Assembly (NCBI GenBank): GCA_003427395.1
Contig: BFEA01000026.1
Coordinates: forward strand, 1,522,793-1,542,851
Length of the DNA: 20,059 nt
Direction of reading: 5' to 3'
Origin: Chara braunii
Taxonomy: Eukaryota; Streptophyta; Charophyceae; Charales; Characeae
Shown: positions 8,945 to 16,279 of the stretch, piece by piece
How the letters are laid out: every line of letters begins with the position of its first letter
How positions within the stretch are numbered: position 1 is the stretch's first letter
Made by a program: the position numbers and the translations under genes
Notes under the pieces: generated by a model
Database searches by the model: none
The model's input: only the letters and a program-made list of their open reading frames with translations
What the model was told of the DNA's origin: nothing

Positions 8945-10237
8945 TCAAGATCCCGCCCTGGCCCAGTGGTCAGTCGCACGGCTCCCCTGGTGGTGCAGTT
9001 CATCCGTGGACCGGCTCTTTTTCAGTGGTCCGTTTTGGCCGTGATGCAGCTCAGGGTTGAGATGCGCACAGGCGGAGTTGTCAGCGTGGCCTGTAGCCGA
9101 TGGAGCAGTTGCTGAGGGGTTGGCGGGTCTGTCGTTCCTGTTGGCTCCGTGGCACTATTGTGCTTCTACAGCAGATGGCTGGATCATCTGCGTGGCAGGG
9201 TTGTTAGCACAATCCCCCCCCCCCCCTATCGGCAGATGCTTCTGTTGTACTTCAGGCGTAGCCAGGGCTTTTGCATGGTTCCCCCCGCCCCCCTGTTTTC
9301 GGGGGGTGCCTCGTGCCACAGTGGGTGTGGAGGACGAGGCGGCTGTCTGTTCCTTGGGGCTCCCAGGCTCCAAGGAGCTGCGACTTGGTCTTTCTCCTGG
9401 TCGCAGAATTGTGGAGTTGGCCGGGGATCTGGGAGGGCGTCCCTTCGCTTCCCACTTCCATTCCCCGGGGCGCTTGATAGATGATCGGTGGAAGACCCAT
9501 CCTTCAAAGAAGGGATCTTCCGGGATCCACCTTCCTGGTCCTTCTGGGTGAGGTATGACCAGTCCTCTCATTGCCTTACCCTGCATGTTGGGGCAATGAA
9601 GGTCAGTGGACAGGTGACCCCTGCATCTGCACGCGTAGCACCAGGGGTCCTGGGGGTGGTTCACTTGCACAGCGTAAGTCTTGTCCTCTTGTGAGAAGGA
9701 CCATTGGCCGCTCACGGGAAACCCAACGGTCGGGTCCCAGTCCACTGCGACCAGCAGCGTGTCATCCCTTTTGGGGAGGAACTGGGGTGCGTCGTTGATA
9801 TATCCGAAGACCGGGGCGATTTGATGCAAGTCTGCTAAGATCGCACCTTGAACGCTCAGCGGAGCGAAGCGAAACTCCACCCAGAAGTGGTTCCTCATGA
9901 GCTGATCTCTTTTCTGATCTGCTGTGAAAGGCGTGGGCGGTTCCCATGATCTGATCTGCACAGTGTGCCCCTTGTGCCGAGGGAGTGGTAATCTAAGCAA
10001 GTTCGCCTTATCAAGCGGGTAAATTGTGATGACCGTCACCACTCCCGGGGCAGCTGCTTCTATAAGGAAATGGTCTGCAACTGCATGGTCGCTGATTTTC
10101 ACAGAACGCAGTCTCCCATTCACCCATCGCAGCTTTTCGTTAATCGGGACGTCTGCATATCCTGACGGGCGGGCCCTGCCGTCCGTGGGGCGCAAAGCGC
10201 TAGCGCTGTTTCGGATTGAGGATAGCCAAAGGTGTTC
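8945..10237 (-). pseudogene. ORF1-like nucleic-acid-binding protein, 5' truncated, internal TAG
   Basis: The frame enters at the target duplication; the ATG at 10268-10270 lies in flanking (CA)n and is probably chance. Counting from it, residues about 60-200 have the feel of the DUF4283-like fold in plant LINE ORF1 proteins: a region near ADHFLIEAA, then RNHFWVEFRFAPLSV, then DDTLLVAVDWDP. This is a resemblance, not a search result. A zinc knuckle follows: C211-X2-C214-X4-H219-X6-C226, the last spacing two longer than the usual X4. The remainder is Pro/Gly-rich and basic. A TAG at 9155-9157 stops the frame after 371 codons. The same frame then stays open for 69 more codons, still coding-like, to a TGA at 8945-8947. 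The TAG could be a mutation, or a site of readthrough. The role inferred from the family is binding retroelement RNA. Confidence 0.65.
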
Positions 10238-10238
10238 T

Positions 10239-10253
10239 GATAGGTCTGTCTCT
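10239..10253 (+). repeat. Probable target-site duplication, 5' side of the 4.4-kb element
   Basis: gataggtctgtctct, partner of 5772-5786 with one mismatch in 15. It is followed by (CA)n genomic sequence, which supplies the misleading ATG of the ORF1-like frame. Confidence 0.8.
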
Positions 10254-10364
10254 ACCACACACACACACATGAGATACTATCCCAGATATTATCCACAGGG
10301 CACAACCATGATACACAGTTTACCACATACTGTACACACACATAGCTCAAGGCACACTCACATG
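10254..10364. repeat. CA-rich degenerate repeat, left part
   Basis: Starts with (CA)n and continues with cacatagctcaaggcacac-type wording. Similar CA-rich text (tacacatagcccacgggcac) resumes at about 10451-10540, so the module copy between them probably inserted into it. Related wording appears at 15020-15060. Confidence 0.5.
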
Positions 10365-10450
10365 TACTAGTGGAGGTGATAAGAGCACCTCCCACCAGTA
10401 CTCACTTTGCAGATGCTCCATGGTGGGGAGCAGCGTCTGCCATGAAATCG
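10365..10450 (-). repeat. Retroposon 3'-end module, copy D (degenerate core)
   Basis: Arm tactagtggaggtg (10365-10378), short loop ataagag, arm cacctcccaccagta (10386-10400), pairing with one bulge and one mismatch. The core is eroded: gctccatggtggggagcag is recognisable, but the second stem is lost. No poly-T lies next to it. Confidence 0.6.
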
Positions 10451-10558
10451 GATCCACACACACATTACAAACATACACATAGCCCACGGGCACACACCTA
10501 TGCTACGAGTACATACACGCATACACAACCATTGGGCTGGGAGGAGGTCACAATCCAC

Positions 10559-10873
10559 TGATAATGACGATAGGTGTCTCGATGATAAGTACCCCCCTTA
10601 AAATCAGCTAGGACTGCGGTGGGTGAGTAGAGGGCGTGAGTTGCTGGTTGGTCGGGATCAACTAATGATGATGATAGGCGTCTCAATGACAAATACCCCC
10701 CTTAAAATCAGCTAGACTGTGTGTGGCAGACTAGGGCTGTGGTGGGGGAGTAGAGGGCGTGAGTCACTGGTTGGTCTGGATTAACTGATGATGATGATAG
10801 GCGTTTCGAGCATAAGTACCCCGCCTTAGAATCAGCTAGGACTGTGGTGGGCGAGTAGAGGACGTGAGTTACG
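10559..10873. repeat. Three-copy tandem repeat, about 104 bp unit
   Basis: Anchors gatagg(t/c)gt(c/t)tc start at 10569, 10673 and 10796. Each unit contains ttaaaatcagctag (third copy ttagaatcagctag) and gagtagaggNcgtgag. The second unit is about 19 bases longer because of an internal partial duplication around actgtgtgtggcagactagg. Units begin with short (GAT)n runs. Confidence 0.85.
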
Positions 10874-11047
10874 GCATTGTTCCTCAACACATGAAAACAG
10901 ACATAACCTGCACAGTTACCCAGCAGCCGCCAGCCGCCCAGGGTGCAGTAAGACTCCCCCAACTCATTCCTGAATTAGCGCAGAATTAGCGCAGTGCAGC
11001 GCAACCGGACGCCTACCGGTCCCCCACCTCCACTCGGTGCGATTTTG

Positions 11048-11235
11048 TTCTTTTTTTTTTTTTTGACTTTTTGGAAACCTTGACATTGAGGCCCAAGCCC
11101 AGGATTCAGGAGCAAGGCCCAGTTTCAGGCCCTAACCTTCAAGTTGTTGTTTTTTTTCGGAAATGCACACGCCCAAGCCTCTGTTTTTTTTTTATTTTTA
11201 AACCTCTTGGATATCTTCAGGACCAGGCCTTTTTT
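11048..11235. repeat. Poly-T/GGCCCA repeat units, left part
   Basis: Units of roughly 100 bp, each starting with a T run and followed by ggaaa..aggcccaagcccagg and attcaggNgcaaggcccag. At least two diverged units lie here, and the same pattern resumes at 11757. They are interrupted by the palindromic MITE at 11236-11756. Confidence 0.65.
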
Positions 11236-11756
11236 GCTAGGTTACCAGGGCGGACGTTCGGGACCCCCCTGGATGTCCGAATTGTCCGATCGGACAACTC
11301 GGGAGATGTCTCCTGGAGACAGTATGTTCGACTCCCCCCCCCGCACCCCCCCCACAAAAAAAAAGAATTGTTTTTTGAAAATTTTTATGTGGGCTCCCCC
11401 TCACATGAGGTATATGCCAAAAGAAAATTGGCTCATTTGAGCCCATAGTAAAAAAGAAAAAAATCACCAAAGATGTCTTCGTCAATTTCAACCAAACAGG
11501 TCTATCTTATTGGGGTCAATTTCAATCACGTCCTCCCCCTCATCTCTCCCCCCAACCCCCTTTCCCCATGTTTTGCATTATATTTTTTTTGCTCTAAATG
11601 AGCCGAATTTTTTTTTATGGGGTCACCTCACGTAGCGCAGGGTGGCGCCTTTTTTTTTTCTTTTTTTTCGCTTTTAGTTTTGGAGAAAATGGTTGTCCGG
11701 GATCCCGGACAACTCCCACCCAGGACGTCCGCCCATCGGACGACTGGTAACCTAGC
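11236..11756. mobile_element. Palindrome-rich MITE, 521 bp
   Basis: The ends are a perfect 13-bp inverted repeat: gctaggttaccag (11236-11248) and ctggtaacctagc (11744-11756). Subterminal parts also correspond: ggcggacgt on the left, and acgtccgcc in inverted form on the right. Each end carries a perfect palindrome with a shared TTGTCCG/CGGACAA motif: 16 bp at 11282-11297 and 22 bp at 11692-11713. A TA lies inside each CTAG tip, so a TA target duplication is possible. The interior is AT-rich with T runs and has no transposase. It sits inside the GGCCCA repeat, which shows insertion into pre-existing repeat DNA. Confidence 0.8.
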
Positions 11757-11970
11757 TTTTTTGTTTTTTCACTTCTTGGACATCCCGAGGCCCAGGCCCA
11801 GGTGGAGATCGGATTCAGGTGCAAGGCCCAAACCCAGGCCCAGGCTCAGATGCATTTTTTTTTTTTTTTGGAAATAAACAGGCCCAGGCCCAGGACCAAG
11901 GCACAGACACTGGGCAAGATTCAGGCGCAGGACACATGTCGAGGCCCCCGCCCAGGCCCACGTCCAGGCC
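11757..11970. repeat. Poly-T/GGCCCA repeat units, right part
   Basis: Continuation of the array broken by the MITE: T run, cttggacatcccgaggcccaggcccagg, then a second T run (about 11855-11869), ggaaataaacaggcccagg and further CCCAGG-rich text. Shadow frames here read as Pro/Arg or Gly/Leu repeats and are not genes. Confidence 0.65.
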
Positions 11971-11995
11971 TTCCGCTCATAAAGCAATCCCTGTA

Positions 11996-12024
11996 TTGAA
12001 GGCTCCATCTATCGGTGGGGAAAC
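11996..12024 (-). repeat. Fragment of retroposon core, copy J
   Basis: ttgaaggctccatctatcgg followed by tgggg matches the first part of the core in copy A (ttgaaggctccatctattgg). It stops where LINE-like sequence begins. It may be a 5' truncation junction between an older tail copy and the LINE fragment. Confidence 0.55.
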
Positions 12025-12109
12025 GACCCATCCGCTAACCTGGTTAGGACCGCTTTTGGGCAATTCCACGTAAGCTCCCACATAGAACGGAAGGATCAGA
12101 AGGAGGGGG

Positions 12110-13684
12110 TCAGACACTGGATAGCTTTTGGCCATCTCTGTTGCAAACCTGGCGTAAACTCCCGCTCCCCAACAGGACCCACCCCAACCGCTGGGAGGAA
12201 GTCTATCGTCAACCCCTCTTCGGAAATAGATGGGTGACAGATACGAGGGGCTGTGTTATGACGAGCTCATCCCCACCCTGAAAGAGTTGGGTCAGGCATG
12301 GAGTACTCAGGGTAAGGGATCTCTGGGACATGGATAGGCAGGACTGGATAACAGGGGATGAGCTGCGTACGACTTTAAGATACTGCCACCACATAGAGGA
12401 GCTATTGGAAAACCTTATTGAGGCCATTCCACTGGAGTGGTATCGCATCCTCAAACATGGATCGACCCTGAAGGAGGGGGATTGGGTTGCGGACAGTGGG
12501 ACCCCACTGATAATAGGCCTGATACATATGGTTTCGCCCCGAGTAATCTTGGTTGAATACCATACTTGCACCAAAACAAACACCCTTCATGCAAGCGGGG
12601 CTCCCTTCGAATGGAAAGATAGAACATCAGTGTACCGCGTAAGAGTTATAGAAGAGAAAGGAAAAAGGGTGGCGGTCCAGCCAGACAAACCAATCCAGGC
12701 CTTGCCTTTGGACCCGGCGGAATGGACGTGGCAACCCCTCCAAAAGAAAGAAGCCCCCAAGACAAGTCATATTAGCCTGCACCAACTAACGGTTAAATCA
12801 GCCTACAAAATGCTCAGACCCAAACGTTATCTAAAGGATCTGATCAACGATAGATGGACCAGACACTTGAATGTGGATCGCTCCCTCCTATCACCAATCC
12901 AATAGTTCAAGGAACAGAAATGCAAGCCCATGAAAATCACCTCCCTCCAGTGGCAGATAGCCCACCATTGTCAGCCAACCAACGACTGGCTAACTGACCA
13001 AACAAACCTCGAACAAAGAGGCATAGTACTCCCATGGTGCCAGCGGTGTCAGAGTCTTTTCCCCTCCCACAAGAAGGCAGAAACTATTGAACATATTTTC
13101 ATGCAATGCCTGATTGCCCAATTCACATGGAGATGATGGGACCGTATATGGCGTAAGATGGAACCAGACACTCCCTGGCCCTGGACATGGCAAGCCATAC
13201 TGGCTGGCCACTGGGTTTTGGCAAGAACAACCACGACCTTCGTAGAGAATATGTACAGACTTGGAAGGAGGGCAGTAATATGGGCGCTCTGGTGGCAGAG
13301 ATGCAACCTGGTCATGGAAAACGTAGGGTGGAGGGGGCAGAGATCACATAACAGATCTAACAACAAATACACCTTGAAATCACACGTAGATGGTTGGACA
13401 CCAAAGCACAGTTAGCCCTCCTCATACAAATTGGAGATGTCAGGAGACGGATTACGGCATTTTGCACGGACTGGATAGGAGGGGAAAGAGCGGGATGGAT
13501 GGCAAAAATAGAATGGAGTGGGGACAAGGATGGAGAGATGCGTGACCTGAAAGAAATAAGGGACTACCGGTTAGTTTTCAAAGACTGGACTAACATAGAA
13601 CCCTCTTTTCCATTGCGCCCTCCCTCGGACTTCCCAGACCCTTTCCCGCCCCATACCCTGTCATTGGCACCAGTTCTGCCCTGA
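12110..13684 (+). pseudogene. LINE ORF2 C-terminal region with zf-RVT zinc segment
   Basis: Translation from about 12110 reads FWPSLLQTWRKLPLPNR, then RWEEVYRQPLFGNRW. The LINE copy at 18553-18665 has the matching text WVTMIKTWRQLPLTD and RWEEICQQPIFDNRW, so the two belong to one family and overlap end to end. A frame change is needed near 12240. From 12330 one frame runs to about 13390, broken only by TAG at 12903 and TGA at 13134. It carries DRWTRHLN, SLQWQIAHHC, and the zinc site WCQRC...IEHIFMQC (about 13030-13115; C-X2-C and H-X4-C visible). It ends with a shift to another frame (LDTKAQLALLIQIGD to DFPDPFPP). This domain is found after the reverse transcriptase in plant LINEs; its exact role is unclear. 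Confidence 0.8.
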
Positions 13685-14068
13685 ATGTGATATCTGATCC
13701 CTGTAACCCCTGTAACCCCCTTTGTTTCTGTATCAATGCCCGAACGCGGAACTCCTCCCTGGTGCCCCCTGGGGAAGATCACGATAAGGATAGCCTGAGC
13801 AGCCTGAGACATAGGGCAGGATCTGGAGGTAGTTTTGAGGTCGTCAACCAATTGTATCAGTAGTATCAGCTCTGAAAAGTTCATTTGGCGCCCTCCTCCG
13901 AGGGTGAAGAGATACGCAATACTCCATGCTCATAAAGGACTACACTACTGAACACTCTACAGATCTGCTCAGTCAATCCCCTGATTTGGAGGGCAATCAA
14001 TGCTGGCAGGTCCCATCTTATACTCCCTAGATATCCTCAGACATTCTCAGATATTAATTTTTGTAATA

Positions 14069-14239
14069 TGGGACGTTGGACCCGTTTTCCAGCAGGTGAT
14101 GCTCCCCACCAATAGATGGAGCCTCTCCCTAGGTGTTAGTGGTGTCTGCTCTTATCAGCAGCACTAACACTACCACTAACACTGGCGGGGGCGTTTAAAA
14201 AAAAAAAAAATAATAATAATAATAATAATAAATAAAAAA
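14069..14239 (+). repeat. Retroposon 3'-end module, copy E, with tail
   Basis: Sense orientation is plus here: tgggacgttggaccc, ttttccagcaggtg, gctccccaccaatagatgga, then the hairpin, then poly-A and (TAA)n. The hairpin arm gtgttagtggt (14133-14143) pairs perfectly with accactaacac (14172-14182). Inside it, ctgct pairs with agcag around the constant loop cttatc. In the core stem the pair gttgga/tccagc now contains one wobble. Confidence 0.75.
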
Positions 14240-14573
14240 ATCTATAGACTGAAAGCTTCCCAAAACGAGGTTTTTTTTTTTCTTTTTTCATGGCCAACCG
14301 GGAGACTCCCCTTGGTACCCAGCCATTGTCCACTACCCGGGCATTGCTCAACCCCCACCTATACCTTCACCCTCTTCCTCGCCCTCAACTCACCCCTCTC
14401 CCCTCCCCCTGTTCCGTTCTCCATTGTACTTGACATATTCATATATCTGGCTGTGCATCCTTATCCCACTCCTTTTATTACCATATCTCCAGATCCGTGC
14501 ACTCATCATTATCCTGTCCCGCTTTCCCCATAAAGCCACCTATTTTTCGATTACTTCATGAAGTGTGCTCATT
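14240..14573. other. No supported gene; pyrimidine-rich
   Basis: Short T-rich and CCCCT-rich runs (about 14385-14415). Open frames here have strong Pro/Ser/Leu bias from composition and show no domain. Nothing else recognised. Confidence 0.5.
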
Positions 14574-14593
14574 AACAGAGATCATCGTGTCCA

Positions 14594-14672
14594 GCTGATG
14601 TAGCTCAGTGGTTAGAGCACCGGTTGGAAATGCGCGTTGTGGTATAAGGTTGCGGGTTCAAAACCCCGCAGC
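14594..14672 (+). ncRNA. tRNA-like head 1 of the retroposon (pol III promoter)
   Basis: The D-arm/A-box text tagctcagtggttagagca is a near-perfect tRNA match. The T-arm/B-box follows as gcgggttcaaaaccccgc, with pairing arms. No proper seven-base acceptor stem closes it and the anticodon arm is unclear, so it is a tRNA-derived promoter head and not a working tRNA gene. Confidence 0.75.
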
Positions 14673-14897
14673 CTTGCGCATGGACACCGGCAGGGCGTTA
14701 GATTGACACACGGCTGGACGCACATCCCCTTGGGCTGACGCATGGTACTATTACAGACACTGCCTGCACACCACCCAAGGGTAGTCCACGGTGTTGTATG
14801 TTGGTTGTGTGTTTCACAGGGTTTGCTTGGGGTGTTGGTCTCGGGTGTTCTGATGTTCTCCCCAGTCTTGCATGTCACACGATCATTCCATTTCTAG

Positions 14898-14966
14898 TAG
14901 GTGGTTGCTCATACGGTAGAGTCTTGGATTACACGTCACAAGGTCACGGGTTCAAGCTTGGTTTGG
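14898..14966 (+). ncRNA. tRNA-like segment 2 inside the retroposon
   Basis: gtggttgctcatacggtaga resembles an A-box/D-arm, and cacgggttcaagc a B-box, at tRNA-like spacing. An arm cttg...caag lies between. It is weaker than head 1: the last B-box bases and the acceptor stem do not fit. Confidence 0.5.
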
Positions 14967-15274
14967 CCCTTGGGGGGGGTCCTTGTCCAGCTGGCCCGTT
15001 CTCTCCTCAATACATGATTCACGACGTACACATAGCTTTCGGGCATACGCACATAGCTTGCGAATTATATATGGCTTGCAGGTTACATACACAAGTTTCC
15101 ACACATGATACTGTCTACACAGATTCACAGAATATATACACAAAAAACAGGTTGGGGAGCTAGTCACTGGTGGGGTCTAGTGCCTGCAGTAGGTTCAGGT
15201 AGGTTGGATAGGGTGCCATTGGGTGCAGTTCCTACTGACATTCGGATAGAACTGCCTGGTGACTATATATATAT

Positions 15275-15378
15275 GGGGCCTGTAGTTCATTGTCTGGGCC
15301 TGGCGTCCAAAGTTCCCATTCGACAAGGTTCGTCTGATTCCGCTTCCACCAGGGCTCGACAATCTATCAGCACTGGTG
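15275..15378 (-). repeat. Dispersed coding-like repeat, second copy
   Basis: Reverse complement of the repeat at 5655-5760. In one minus-strand frame it reads SPGGSGIRRTLSNGNFG, inside a 107-codon open frame (15518-15195). Frame choice is not secure, because a second frame is also conserved between the copies. It lies inside the 1.0-kb retroposon. Confidence 0.5.
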
Positions 15379-15739
15379 CCTATCACTGCTGTTCGGTCCA
15401 AGTTGCCTGCCCGTTGGTAGGGCAATGGTCCTGAGGTAGAATAGTGGGATAGGGGGTGCACTAGGAGTATTGACGTGAGGATGGGTTGGGAGGTGGTCTC
15501 ATATTCCAGGACACCCACGGCTCACAGTTCCAGGTGATCACTAGGCACACACTGACTGGCCTCTACAACACCCTGGATTTAAAAAAAAAAAAAAAAACAG
15601 AGATCATCGAATGAGGTTATCATAATTCAGCGCATTTCAGTGCCCCCTACATTTATCCCATGGGCGCTACCTACCCAAGTGCGGTCATGAAATGGTTCTT
15701 CGTTTCTTATGTCATTTTTTTATTCAATTGTGTTTTTCT

Positions 15740-15838
15740 TTCTTTTTTTTTTTTTCTTTTTTTTTTTTTGATGGGAACAAAGCTCCAATCTATTCGTGGG
15801 GAGCTACACGTGCTGGGAACCGGGCCCAGCGTCCCATA
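15740..15838 (-). mobile_element. Retroposon 3'-end core, copy I (second subtype)
   Basis: Poly-T (about 15738-15770), a short spacer gatgggaacaa, then the core agctccaatctattcgtggg to ccgggcccagcgtccc. The second stem is GCTGGG/CCCAGC, compared with GCTGGA/TCCAGC in copies A, C and G: a compensated change of one pair. No variable-arm hairpin, as in copy H. Confidence 0.75.
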
Positions 15839-15839
15839 T

Positions 15840-16104
15840 AGAAAATTACATAGGATTTTGAAAAAAAAATAAAAAATTGAGAATTTGCGGTACCGGGGCC
15901 ACTACCCGGCTTTGGCTAAGAGCTAGAAAATAGGCAAAAATTCAGGAACAGACTCAGACCCCCCTCCATCCTCATTACCTCACTCCGGCAAGTCTTACTG
16001 CAGCAGAGCCACCATCTCTGCTGCTGCTCTTGTTTATGTTTTTATTTTTTCTAATGATTTTAACATCCATCTAAAGCATTATAAAGAAGTTTCGATCGAC
16101 GACC
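15840..16104. other. No supported gene
   Basis: Short A-rich text after copy I, a CTGCTG-type patch near 16001-16030 and a T-rich stretch (16034-16052). The last may be the remnant A-tail of copy F in minus sense. No coding signal. Confidence 0.4.
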
Positions 16105-16215
16105 CTTCTACTAGGGGAGGCAGTAAGAGCATCCTCCCCTAGTATGTCTGCTGTCGGTCGCTCCATCTATTGGTGGGGACCTTCAACTGCTGGAAATCGG
16201 GTGCGGCATCCCTTC
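16105..16215 (-). mobile_element. Retroposon 3'-end module, copy F
   Basis: Arm tactaggggagg (16109-16120) and arm cctcccctagta (16133-16144) pair perfectly over 12 bases around the loop cagtaagagcat. The core follows (gctccatctattggtgggga to gcatccc), but the second stem is broken (tgctgg facing gtgcgg). It lies in opposite orientation just upstream of the LINE copy that follows. Confidence 0.75.
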
Positions 16216-16279
16216 TGAACATGATGAGTTTGACCGAGAAGTTGAGCCAATAGATTTGTGAGAGTTGTGAATGCCTTCT

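Larger units (their letters stand above)
5787..10238 (-). mobile_element. RT-less poly-A retrotransposon ('half-LINE'), 5' truncated
   Basis: A 4.4-kb unit in minus orientation bounded by a 15-bp duplication (5772-5786 and 10239-10253, one mismatch). Order in minus sense: ORF1-like frame (from about 10237), a 646-aa frame (8905-6965), a long 3' part with two tandem-repeat arrays (6823-6648 and 6541-6008), the family 3'-end module (5946-5820), poly-A (5814-5791). No reverse transcriptase or endonuclease is visible in any frame. Because the ORF1 frame enters from the duplicated target DNA without its own start codon, the copy looks 5' truncated. Long open frames suggest a fairly recent insertion. 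Known parallels are ORF1-only LINE derivatives such as mammalian HAL1. Alternatives are an internal deletion of a full LINE, or a retrocopy of a chimeric transcript. Confidence 0.7.
12026..14239 (+). mobile_element. 5'-truncated LINE with 3'-end module and A-rich tail
   Basis: The unit starts with LINE ORF2 C-terminal sequence (from about 12110), passes through the zf-RVT segment to about 13684, then a 3' untranslated part of about 385 bp, then the family 3'-end module in sense orientation (14069-14185) and an A-rich tail ending in (TAA)n (14197-14239). This is the clearest case in the window of the module as the true 3' end of a LINE. No convincing target duplication was found; only about five bases (tctat) match. 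Confidence 0.7.
14574..15609 (+). mobile_element. 1.0-kb poly-A retroposon with tRNA-like head
   Basis: aacagagatcatcg occurs at 14574-14587 and again at 15596-15609. Between them the insert starts with a tRNA-like segment (from about 14594) and ends in a pure A run (15581-15597) directly before the second copy. This is the expected layout of a tRNA-headed SINE made by target-primed reverse transcription, but 1.0 kb is long for a SINE. It contains a second tRNA-like segment (14898-14966), CA-rich text (15020-15130) and the dispersed coding-like repeat (15275-15378, minus). It may be a composite of several elements that retroposed together. Confidence 0.75.

Noticed and set aside
10254-10270. 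ATG at 10268-10270 as the true start of the ORF1-like protein
   Set aside because: It lies in (CA)n outside the probable target duplication, so it is flanking DNA and the element is 5' truncated.
12008-14246. tctat on both sides of the plus-strand LINE fragment as a target duplication
   Set aside because: Five or six bases next to low-complexity DNA are too few to trust.
14594-14672. Functional tRNA gene
   Set aside because: No complete acceptor stem or clear anticodon arm. The poly-A tail and target duplication show a retroposon head. The segment at 19523-19594 fails on the anticodon arm as well.
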